Assembly (NCBI GenBank): GCA_041592975.1
Contig: JBFHOZ010000093.1
Location: 1 to 9,097, forward strand
Source of the DNA: BM707 sp041592975
Lineage (GTDB): Bacteria > Desulfobacterota > Desulfuromonadia > Desulfuromonadales > UBA2294
Length of the DNA: 9,097 bases
Direction: 5' to 3'
Every line of letters begins with the position of its first letter. Positions within the stretch are counted from its first letter, which is position 1. This document shows, piece after piece, positions 1 through 8,219 of this stretch. The translations under genes were made by a program, and so were the position numbers. A model generated the notes under the pieces. The model was given only the letters and a program-made list of their open reading frames with translations. It had not been told where the DNA came from and made no database searches.

Positions 1-1
1 A

Positions 2-1474
<1,473 letters not shown>

Positions 1475-2269
1475 TCACTTCAGGACGCCGCGCACGTCCC
1501 CCATGCCGATAATGTCGGTCACGATGCCGCGGTCGGGATAGAAACTGCCGTCATAACCGATATAGATGACGCCATCCTTGGTGTCGAAGACCTCCTGGTC
1601 GACCAGCACCCGGCAGATCAGGAGATCATCTCCGAAAAAATGTTTTTTCGGCCGCTTGGCCGACGGCAGGAAATCGATGACGATCTGACCGATCCCCTTC
1701 TTGCTGAAAGCCGGCACCTCGTAGCGGGCGCCGACCTGCATCGGCCCGAAGGTTCCGGCAACCAGATTGAAGTAAGTGGTCAGAACATCGCTCGGCACCC
1801 CCTCGGCCTCGATCCCGATGTCGTATTCGTCGACCAGCTCGTTGTTCTTGAAGTACTGGAACTTCACCACCCGGTTCTCGTAGTCGAACGAATAGACCTT
1901 GGCCCGGATGACCCCTCCGGACTCCTTCTGCGAGGTATGGCGTACCGAGCGAAAACTTCCGTCCGGCATCATCTCCATCAACGAGACGTACTGTTGCCGC
2001 CTGTTGCTGGTGATGGTCGCGGCAACGCCGACCGTCCGCGCACTGAGCGAGGCGATATAAAGTCCCGGACGGGTGCTCTTCTGCAGCCCGAAATCGGCGA
2101 CGGCGACCTGGTCGAGCCAGAGAAAGCCGAGGTCGTAGCTGGCATTGTGCTCCAGCAGGGAATCGACCCGGGACCGCCGCTCTTCGGCGGTATCGACGGC
2201 ACCCGCCGGGGGCGGTCCGGCGAGGCCGGCAGAGATGAGCAGAAACAGGAAGAACGAGACGATGCGCAT
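1475..2269 (-). CDS. Secreted DUF3108-like hypothetical protein
   Basis: The protein is 264 residues. The ATG at 2269 is preferred over the in-frame TTG at 2275 because a GGAG (2277-2280) sits 7 nt before the ATG but only 1-2 nt before the TTG. Residues 1-24 form a Sec signal peptide: Arg near the start, hydrophobic FFLFLLISAGLAG, then a likely signal peptidase I site after AGA (residue 24). The mature part reads as a mostly beta-strand protein: YDLGFLWLDQVAVADFGL near 45-62, SFDYENRVVKFQYF in the middle, VPSDVLTTYFNLV, and an ICRVLVDQEVF...GVIYIGYD C-terminal segment. This layout fits the DUF3108 family of periplasmic proteins, whose function is unknown. It lies 12 nt downstream of the exchanger gene and is probably co-transcribed with it. 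The family call is from pattern recognition and could be wrong; export is firmer. Confidence 0.75.
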   Translation of the reverse strand: MRIVSFFLFLLISAGLAGPPPAGAVDTAEERRSRVDSLLEHNASYDLGFLWLDQVAVADFGLQKSTRPGLYIASLSARTVGVAATITSNRRQQYVSLMEMMPDGSFRSVRHTSQKESGGVIRAKVYSFDYENRVVKFQYFKNNELVDEYDIGIEAEGVPSDVLTTYFNLVAGTFGPMQVGARYEVPAFSKKGIGQIVIDFLPSAKRPKKHFFGDDLLICRVLVDQEVFDTKDGVIYIGYDGSFYPDRGIVTDIIGMGDVRGVLK

Positions 2270-2281
2270 CCGCAAGCTCCG

Positions 2282-3220
2282 TCAGTAAAAGAGTGAGGCG
2301 ATAAAAACCAGGTAGGCGGCGAGGAGAACGCCCCCCTGCTGTCGTCGGAGGCCGCCGTGGCGGTAGACCAGATACACCAGGCCGATGCTGAAGGCCATCA
2401 TGACCGGCATCTGGAAAACGAGAATGGTCGGCTCGATAACCAGCGGCCGGATCATCGGGCAGATGCCGAGAACGAAGAGGATATTGAAGATATTGCTGCC
2501 GATGACATTGCCGATGCTGATATCCATCTCCCCTTTCCAGGCACTCATCATCGAGGCGGCGAGTTCGGGAAGGCTGGTGCCGAGAGCGACGATCGACACA
2601 CCGATGATCAGTTCCGAGATCCCGAAGGATCTGGCGATGGACACAGCCGAGCGGACCATCAGTTCGGCTCCCACTCCCAGGCCGATGATGCCGACGACGA
2701 TAAAGACGACATCTCTCGCCCGGTGCTTCTTCTCTTCGTACACGGTCGCGGTGCCCGCCCTCCCGTTCTCCCCGCCCCGGGCGCTGCGGATACAGTATAC
2801 GATGAAAACCAGCAGCAGGAGGAACAACAGCAGTCCGTCATAAAAACCGAGGCGCAGGTCGAGGATCAGCAGGTACAGCAGGCCCGTGGCGCCAAGCATG
2901 TAGGGAAATTCCCGCTTCAGTGTCCGACTGGCGACGACGATCGGCGACAGCAGGGCGGCGACGCCGAGGATCAGGCCGATATTGGCGATATTCGAGCCGA
3001 CGATGTTGCCTGCGGCGATGTCGGACGACCCCTTGAACGCCGCGAACAGCGAGACCAGCATCTCCGGCATGCTGGTGGCGAAAGCGACCACCGTCATGCC
3101 GATGATCAGGGGGCGGATGCCGAACGACAGGGCCAGGCGGGAACTGCCGGAAACGAGGTACTCGGCCCCGTAGTAGAGGAGCAGCAGACCACCGGAAAAA
3201 AGCAGGGAATCCAGAAACAT
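2282..3220 (-). CDS. yrbG: Calcium/sodium antiporter (YrbG-like, CaCA family)
   Basis: This is a 312-residue inner-membrane exchanger expected to swap Na+ for Ca2+. Both alpha repeats of the CaCA superfamily are visible: GMTVVAFATSMPE (41-53) with GNIVGSNIANIGLILG (71-86), and GVSIVALGTSLPE (207-219) with GNVIGSNIFNILFVLG (237-252). The ion-binding acidic residues E53 and E219 and the nearby Ser/Thr are intact. A charged loop at about 146-170 separates the two halves, and about ten hydrophobic segments are seen, as usual for the family. An in-frame ATG at 3268 exists, but translation from 3220 (MFLDSLLFSGG) matches the usual family N-terminus, and the longer form would have a polar, unlikely leader and overlap the arsR -35 region. 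A GAAGG lies about 15 nt before the chosen ATG, which is far for a ribosome binding site. It is followed by the DUF3108-like gene and is divergent from arsR. Confidence 0.92.
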   Translation of the reverse strand: MFLDSLLFSGGLLLLYYGAEYLVSGSSRLALSFGIRPLIIGMTVVAFATSMPEMLVSLFAAFKGSSDIAAGNIVGSNIANIGLILGVAALLSPIVVASRTLKREFPYMLGATGLLYLLILDLRLGFYDGLLLFLLLLVFIVYCIRSARGGENGRAGTATVYEEKKHRARDVVFIVVGIIGLGVGAELMVRSAVSIARSFGISELIIGVSIVALGTSLPELAASMMSAWKGEMDISIGNVIGSNIFNILFVLGICPMIRPLVIEPTILVFQMPVMMAFSIGLVYLVYRHGGLRRQQGGVLLAAYLVFIASLFY

Positions 3221-3226
3221 GCGCAG

Positions 3227-3256
3227 ATTGTAAACCTTCGTTGGCGATAAGTCGAG
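3227..3256 (-). promoter_or_regulatory. Candidate promoter for the exchanger gene
   Basis: On the minus strand, TCGACT (3250-3255; 4 of 6 to TTGACA) is followed after 17 nt by TACAAT (3227-3232; 5 of 6 to TATAAT). Transcription would begin very near the ATG at 3220, giving a leaderless or almost leaderless mRNA, which fits the poor ribosome binding site. This is a visual match only; a promoter further upstream is possible. Confidence 0.35.
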
Positions 3257-3274
3257 CCAAACAAGCATTCATTC

Positions 3275-3304
3275 TTGACAAATGGGACGACGCCCCCGTA
3301 ATAT
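3275..3304 (+). promoter_or_regulatory. Sigma-70 promoter of the arsR-family gene
   Basis: A perfect TTGACA (3275-3280) is followed by an 18-nt spacer and TAATAT (3299-3304; 5 of 6 to TATAAT). Predicted transcription start is near 3311, giving a leader of about 38 nt before the ATG at 3349, with the GGAGGG ribosome binding site at 3334-3339. Confidence 0.7.
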
Positions 3305-3328
3305 TCAATCCATATATTCAGATCAATC
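3301..3328 (+). repeat. Short direct repeats at the arsR-family start region, candidate operator
   Basis: ATATTCA occurs at 3301-3307 and again at 3314-3320, 13 bp apart, and TCAATC occurs at 3305-3310 and 3323-3328. The AT-rich block overlaps the -10 element and the predicted transcription start, a place where ArsR-family proteins often bind their own promoter. No good inverted repeat is visible, so operator function is only a guess. Confidence 0.35.
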
Positions 3329-3348
3329 TCCTTGGAGGGCTCGGCATC

Positions 3349-3645
3349 ATGAAGGCATCCGAATTCGACAAAAGCATGAGTTTCGACCGCGAAGCGGAAA
3401 TCCTCAAGGTTCTCGGCCACCCGGTCAGGCTCAAGATCGTCGCCGGGCTGATGTCGGAGAGCTGCAACGTCAAGAAAATCTGGGAGTGCCTCGAGCTGCC
3501 CCAGGCGACCGTCTCACAGCATCTCGCCCTGCTCAAGAACAAGGGGATCATCGAGGGACGTCGCGACGGCGTCGAGGTCTTCTACAAGGTTGTCAACAAG
3601 GAGGCCGAAACCATCATCGGCTCCCTCTTCGGTCAGTTCTGCTGA
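3349..3645 (+). CDS. ArsR-family winged helix-turn-helix transcriptional regulator
   Basis: The protein is 98 residues, typical for the family. The ATG at 3349 is chosen because GGAGGG (3334-3339) lies 9 nt upstream; an in-frame TTG at 3241 would put the start upstream of the promoter. It contains the ArsR core: ILKVLGHPVRLKIVAGL (18-34), recognition helix LPQATVSQHLALLKNKGII (50-68), and the wing RRDGVEVFYKV (71-81). Such proteins are dimeric repressors released by metals, persulfides or other thiol-reactive signals. Cysteines are at 39, 47 and the last residue, 98. The classical ArsR CVC motif is absent (SCNV instead). A C-terminal Cys after helix 5 is also seen in BigR/SqrR-type sulfide sensors, but their other Cys is placed differently, so the signal cannot be named. 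Likely targets are itself and perhaps the divergent exchanger gene. Confidence 0.9.
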   Translation: MKASEFDKSMSFDREAEILKVLGHPVRLKIVAGLMSESCNVKKIWECLELPQATVSQHLALLKNKGIIEGRRDGVEVFYKVVNKEAETIIGSLFGQFC

Positions 3646-3672
3646 CCGACATTCTCCCCGGAACAATGCCCT

Positions 3673-3698
3673 GGCCCTGTCGCAAGCAGGGCCTTTTT
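3673..3698 (+). terminator. Intrinsic terminator of the arsR-family gene
   Basis: GGCCCTG (3673-3679) pairs perfectly with CAGGGCC (3687-3693) across a 7-nt loop and is followed by five T (3694-3698), 27 nt after the arsR-family stop codon. The last T of the tract is also the first base of the bioC stop codon on the opposite strand. Read on minus, the hairpin is not followed by a T-run, so it is not a canonical terminator for the biotin operon. Confidence 0.8.
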
Positions 3699-4507
3699 CA
3701 TGCCGGTTTGCGAACGACGCCGTACAGGACGCCGTAGCTTGCCGGCAACCCGTCGTCCGAGCGGAACAGCTCGTCGTAAAGCCGGCTCATCTCGACCAGG
3801 ACGCGCCGCGGAAAGAGCCCTTTCGGACGCGTGCGGGACGCGTTCTGCGCGCCGATACGCTTCAGCCCGACCATCAGATCGCGGAAGGAGCCATGATACT
3901 CGACCTCGGTCTCCACGTGGCAGCGGTGTCCGGAAAAACCGGCGATTTCCAGGGCCGTCTCGACCCCCCGCCGTTCCGGAAACGTCTGGAAATGAAACGG
4001 CCACTCCGATCGGCAGCCGGAGAGCGCCTGCCCGAAGACCTGCCGCAGTTCCGCCAGAGTCCCGTCGCAGAACATGGCGAAGGCGAACACCCCCCCGGGC
4101 TTCAGGACGCGGCGGCATTCGTTAAACGCCGCCGGCAGATCTTCGAGCCACTGGAAAACCGACGAGGAGAGAACGACGCTGAAACTTTCACTGCGAAACG
4201 GCAGGGACTGGGCGTCGCCGTCGGCGGCAAAACTTCCCGGCAGGTTCGCCTGCGCCACCCGGGTCATGTCGTGGGCGATATCGCTGACGTAGAGCGGCCT
4301 CTGCGGGTGCAGCTCGGAAAGCCGCCGGGCGACCTCGCCGGTGCCGGTGCCGACGTCGAGGGCCGGACCGGATATCGTCGTCCCGGGAAGCAGTTCGAGC
4401 AGCCGGCCGGCGACCCTTTTCTGCACCCGGGCGTAAAGATCGTATTCGCCGGCATGCTCGGAAAAGTGATGCCGGACCTGCATTTTGTCGAGCGCCGAGA
4501 AGGTCAT
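3698..4507 (-). CDS. bioC: Malonyl-ACP O-methyltransferase BioC
   Basis: The 269-residue SAM-dependent methyltransferase methylates the free carboxyl of malonyl-ACP, so that fatty acid synthesis can elongate it to pimeloyl-ACP methyl ester. Visible features are the BioC-type N-terminus VRHHFSEHAGEYDLYARVQ (11-29), SAM motif I ALDVGTGTGEVA (49-60), the acidic motif-II position SDIAHDM (75-81), GDAQSLPF (97-104), FQWLEDL (118-124) and RRVLKPGGVFAF (132-143). The C-terminal region LMVGLKRIGAQN (211-222) and PASYGVLYGVV (255-265) are characteristic of BioC rather than generic methyltransferases. The ATG at 4507 overlaps the bioH stop in ATGA, and GGGAG lies 8 nt before it; a longer form starting at 4525 is possible but less likely. 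It is the last gene of the biotin operon. Confidence 0.9.
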   Translation of the reverse strand: MTFSALDKMQVRHHFSEHAGEYDLYARVQKRVAGRLLELLPGTTISGPALDVGTGTGEVARRLSELHPQRPLYVSDIAHDMTRVAQANLPGSFAADGDAQSLPFRSESFSVVLSSSVFQWLEDLPAAFNECRRVLKPGGVFAFAMFCDGTLAELRQVFGQALSGCRSEWPFHFQTFPERRGVETALEIAGFSGHRCHVETEVEYHGSFRDLMVGLKRIGAQNASRTRPKGLFPRRVLVEMSRLYDELFRSDDGLPASYGVLYGVVRKPA

Positions 4508-5306
4508 TGCAGGAACTCCCGCCACAACCGGACCGAGTCATCCGGCCTGCTCAGAAAGGGCGCGTGACCGACCCCCTCCCAGGACGCCTCGACGGCTCCC
4601 GGGATCTGTTCGGCCAGGAAGCGGCAGGCGGCCGGTTCGGTGATCAGATCGAGCCGGCCGTAATGGACCAGGACCGGCAGGTCGATCCCGGCCAGCAGCG
4701 GTCTCAGGTCGGTCCGTCCAAGTATCTTCAGTCCCTGCCGGGCCACCTCGCGGGTCGGCAGGGAGCCGTCGCGAACGGCAAATCGGAGGATCTCGCGGTA
4801 GCGCTCGCTGCCGACCTTCTCGTCCTCGAACATCAGCCGGAAGAACTCCCCCATGCTCTGCTCGTAGTGGCGCTGCATCTGCCGGTCCATCGCCCGCACC
4901 TGGGTCGGCGGCAGGCCGTGCTCCCAGTCGCCGCCGGAGATGAACAGCGGCGTGGCCGCCACAAGGACCAGCTTCGTCACCGCGACCCTCTTGCGGACGA
5001 CCATGCGCAGGGCGACCTGACCCCCGAGCGACCAGCCGAGAAGGTTGATCTTTCCGAACCCGAGCGCAGCGAGCCATGCCTCGATGTCGGCAGCCAGGTC
5101 GTCAAGACCGAATCCGGGCCGCGCCGGCTCCGAGACGCCGTGACCGGCCAGGTCAGGCGCCAGCACCCGGTAATCTGCGGCGAGCATCCGCATGACCTCC
5201 TGAAACACCGCCGAGGACATCGACCAGCCGTGCAGCAGTACGAGCGGCTCACCGGCGCCGTCTTCGCGGTAGCAGAGGCGCCGTCCGTCGTCCAGGATGA
5301 ACTCAT

Positions 5307-5310
<4 letters not shown>
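4504..5310 (-). CDS. bioH: Pimeloyl-ACP methyl ester carboxylesterase BioH
   Basis: The 268-residue alpha/beta hydrolase removes the methyl group added by BioC once the chain reaches pimeloyl-ACP. The catalytic triad is visible: Ser94 in the nucleophile elbow GWSLGG (92-97), Asp221 in HYGRLDLITEP (216-226) and His249 in GVGHAPF (246-252). The oxyanion region LLHGW (25-29) and APDLAGHG (51-58) are standard. The helical cap at about 120-190, with FISGGDWEHGLP, resembles BioH of enterobacteria, and family length is near 256. The start codon overlaps the bioF stop by 4 bp (5307-5310) and the stop overlaps the bioC start, which suits translational coupling. The fold alone would not identify the substrate; the placement between bioF and bioC does. 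Confidence 0.9.
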
Positions 5311-6481
<1,171 letters not shown>

Positions 6482-6485
<4 letters not shown>

Positions 6486-7267
6486 CGCCTCCCCGCGGAA
6501 CTGCCGACCAGGCCGAGCTTGTTGACGAGAAAAGGGGTCTCCTCGAGGAAACGGATGGTGTCGGCCAGCCTGAATCCGGGCATGAAAAAGAACGCGCGGC
6601 CGCCGTGCGGATCGCCGGCGGCCTTCATGTGCGGGATGCGCAGGTAACCGAACCCCGGCGCGCAGACATAGCCGGCGGTATAGTCGGGATCGTCGGACCA
6701 GCAGAGCTCGGCGATGATGCCGGGAGCCGCGAGAACCTTGGCGGCCAGGATCAGCGCCTCCCTTGTGCGGTGGTGAATCAGCCCCTTTCCGACCAGGCTC
6801 CGGGTCAGCGCGTCCTCGAGCTCCGGTTCGACGTCCATCCGCGTCGCTCTCACCCCCCGGGCGCTGACCGGCTCGAGGCGCTCCCCCGTGCGCGCATCGA
6901 CGAGCATCGCGCCGCGCATGTTGCTCCCGCCCGGACCGGCTCCGGCGGCGATCGTCTCGATGGCCGTCATGGCGACTTCCGACGTCACCCCGGCGGCCAG
7001 CAGGGCCTGGAAAGCCCGCTCCCGTCCGGCACGGCAGCCGTCGACCGGCACCTCGGTCAGGTTCGGCATCGGTCCGCGGACGATCTTCTCCGCGGCGATT
7101 TCGTCGACGCTGATCTGCATCGAGGACGGACGGCGCTCACGCGCCCGCATCAGCATCTCGGCAACCGCGTCGGCGACCTGCTCCTCGCGCACCAGCCGCT
7201 CCGCGCCGGAGATGTGGTTGCCGTCGCGGTCGGCATGCATCCGCACACTGAAATAATGAGGGTACAT
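6482..7267 (-). CDS. bioW: 6-carboxyhexanoate--CoA ligase (pimeloyl-CoA synthetase) BioW
   Basis: The 261-residue enzyme activates free pimelate with ATP and CoA to pimeloyl-CoA. It aligns by eye with Bacillus BioW along its whole length: YFSVRMHA (5-12), HISGAERL (18-25), MQISVDEI (50-57), MRGAMLVDARTGERL (117-131), GVRATRMD (138-145), REALILAAKV (169-178), AELCWSDDPDYTAGYV (186-201) and GYLRIPHMK (207-215). Starting at the ATG at 7267 reproduces the family N-terminus. No Shine-Dalgarno sequence precedes it, and the proposed promoter places the transcript start within a few bases, so translation may be leaderless. It is the first gene of the operon, directly downstream of the BirA-type operator. 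Finding it with BioC and BioH is unusual, since it supplies the same intermediate by another route. Confidence 0.95.
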
Positions 7268-7268
7268 A

Positions 7269-7293
7269 GGGCGAAATATTTATCACTTCGCCC
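7269..7293. repeat. Perfect 7-bp inverted repeat around the bioW -10 region
   Basis: GGGCGAA (7269-7275) and TTCGCCC (7287-7293) are exact reverse complements across an AT-rich 11-nt spacer. The repeat begins one base upstream of the bioW ATG and encloses the proposed -10 element. It could be an operator for a second regulator or a chance palindrome; it does not look like a terminator. Confidence 0.6.
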
Positions 7294-7306
7294 CCCGGAT
7301 TGTCAA
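7277..7306 (-). promoter_or_regulatory. Promoter of the bioWFHC operon
   Basis: On the minus strand TTGACA (7301-7306) lies inside the left arm of the BirA-type palindrome, followed by 18 nt and TAAATA (7277-7282) in an otherwise GC-rich stretch. The -35 is perfect, the -10 weak (3 of 6). Transcription would start near 7270, almost at the bioW ATG. Overlap with the operator implies repression by blocking RNA polymerase. Confidence 0.55.
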
Positions 7307-7334
7307 CCAAACTAAACGGCGCGGTTGACAATCC
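7297..7334. promoter_or_regulatory. BirA-type biotin operator
   Basis: GGATTGTCAACC (7297-7308) and GGTTGACAATCC (7323-7334) form a perfect 12-bp inverted repeat separated by 14 nt. The known BirA repressor site is TTGTAAACC, 14-16 nt, GGTTTACAA; this site differs by only one symmetric base per arm (TTGTCAACC / GGTTGACAA). It sits directly upstream of bioW in the divergent region and covers the bioW -35 element. Biotinoyl-5'-AMP-bound BirA dimer is expected to bind it and shut off the operon when biotin is plentiful. BirA itself is not encoded in the window. Confidence 0.85.
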
Positions 7335-7340
7335 TTGCAC

Positions 7341-7370
7341 TTCCCATTCACAGCCGACCTGTGCTAATCT
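7341..7370 (+). promoter_or_regulatory. Candidate extended -10 promoter of the ccsA-like gene
   Basis: TGCTAATCT (7362-7370) is an extended -10 element (TGn followed by TAATCT) with a weak -35, TTCCCA (7341-7346), 18 nt upstream. Transcription would start near 7377, about 33 nt before the ATG at 7410. A short perfect inverted repeat, CACAG/CTGTG (7349-7353, 7359-7363), lies between the two elements. Confidence 0.45.
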
Positions 7371-7409
7371 GCGCCGCAGCCCAACTCCCCGACATACCGG
7401 ACTGGATGG

Positions 7410-8216
7410 ATGGAATCGACAACCCTGCACGTCTTCATCATGAAAAGCGCCTTCGCCGGATATCTCGTCTCGGTCGCGCTCTACCTGGCTCACGCTGTCG
7501 GCAAAAAACCGGCCTGGCTGAAGTGCGCCTTCCACATCTTCGCCGTCGCCTTCTTCCTGCACAGCAGCTGCCTGCTGATGCGGTGGTATGCCGCCGGATT
7601 TCTGCCGGTGACCAACCTCTTCTCGACCCAGTTTTTCTTCAGCTGGGCTCTGGCCCTGACCTATCTCTACTTCGAGCTCCGCTACCGCATCCATGCCGCC
7701 GGGCTCTTCGTCGTCTTCCTGACCCTGCTGCTTCTCGGTTCGGCACTGCCGCGCGACCCGACCCTGCCGCCGCTGATCCCGAGCCTCGACACGCCGCTGT
7801 TCACCTGGCACGTCATCTTCTCCTTTACCGGCTACGCCCTGTTCGCCATGGCCTTTTCCCTCGGCGTCCTTTACCTCGTGCAGAAGCGGCTCGGCAGTGA
7901 CGCCCTTCCGGACCTGATCACCCTTCGCAAGCTGAACGAGGAGGCGATCTTCCTCGGCTTCTGCCTGTTCACCCTCTGCCTGGTGCTCGGCAGCGTCTGG
8001 GCGCACATCGCCTGGGGATACTACTTCTCCTGGAACATCAAGTCGGTCTGGTCGTCGATCGTCTGGCTCTTCTACGCCGGCATGTGCCACGCCAAGTTCG
8101 TCCGCCGCTGGCAGGGGACCGGTTACGCCTGGCTGTCGATCGCCGGTTTCTTCGTCGTCCTGTTCACCTACCTCGGCATCGGCCTGCTGATGCAGAGCAA
8201 CCACCCGCTGGAGTAA
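7410..8216 (+). CDS. ccsA: Cytochrome c biogenesis protein, CcsA/ResC family (variant WWD motif)
   Basis: The 268-residue integral membrane protein has about eight hydrophobic segments (roughly 9-28, 37-55, 66-88, 95-112, 130-157, 178-203, 212-227, 238-260). In System II cytochrome c maturation it carries heme across the membrane and, with ResB, attaches it to apocytochromes. FTWHVIFSFTGYALF (131-145) holds the first conserved periplasmic His (134) and CHAKFV (226-231) the second (227). The heme-handling WWD region reads WGYYFSWNIKSVWS (202-215), where the common form is WGxYWxWDPKExWS, so Asp, Pro and Glu are all replaced. The ATG at 7410 has only a weak GGA upstream (7399-7401). The resB-like gene follows after 3 nt. 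Some databases call this protein CcsB. A paralogue with a narrower role is possible given the altered motif. Confidence 0.85.
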   Translation: MESTTLHVFIMKSAFAGYLVSVALYLAHAVGKKPAWLKCAFHIFAVAFFLHSSCLLMRWYAAGFLPVTNLFSTQFFFSWALALTYLYFELRYRIHAAGLFVVFLTLLLLGSALPRDPTLPPLIPSLDTPLFTWHVIFSFTGYALFAMAFSLGVLYLVQKRLGSDALPDLITLRKLNEEAIFLGFCLFTLCLVLGSVWAHIAWGYYFSWNIKSVWSSIVWLFYAGMCHAKFVRRWQGTGYAWLSIAGFFVVLFTYLGIGLLMQSNHPLE

Positions 8217-8219
8217 GTC

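Noticed and set aside
2357..3250. Plus-strand open frame of 297 codons with repeated Asp/His/Ala-rich segments
   Set aside because: The Asp/His-rich pattern is the reverse reading of the hydrophobic codons of the exchanger, whose alpha repeats are clear.
3221..3268. N-terminal extension of the exchanger to an ATG at 3268
   Set aside because: The added 16 residues do not fit the family N-terminus, no ribosome binding site precedes it, and it would run close to the arsR-family promoter.
3673..3698. Hairpin as a bidirectional terminator that would also end the biotin operon
   Set aside because: The T-run is on the plus side only; on minus the hairpin is followed by a GC-containing stretch without a T-run.
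7268..7409. Biotin or other riboswitch, or small RNA, in the bioW/ccsA intergenic region
   Set aside because: The structure present is explained by a BirA-type DNA operator and promoters. The bioW leader appears too short for a riboswitch, and the ccsA-like leader shows no conserved aptamer.
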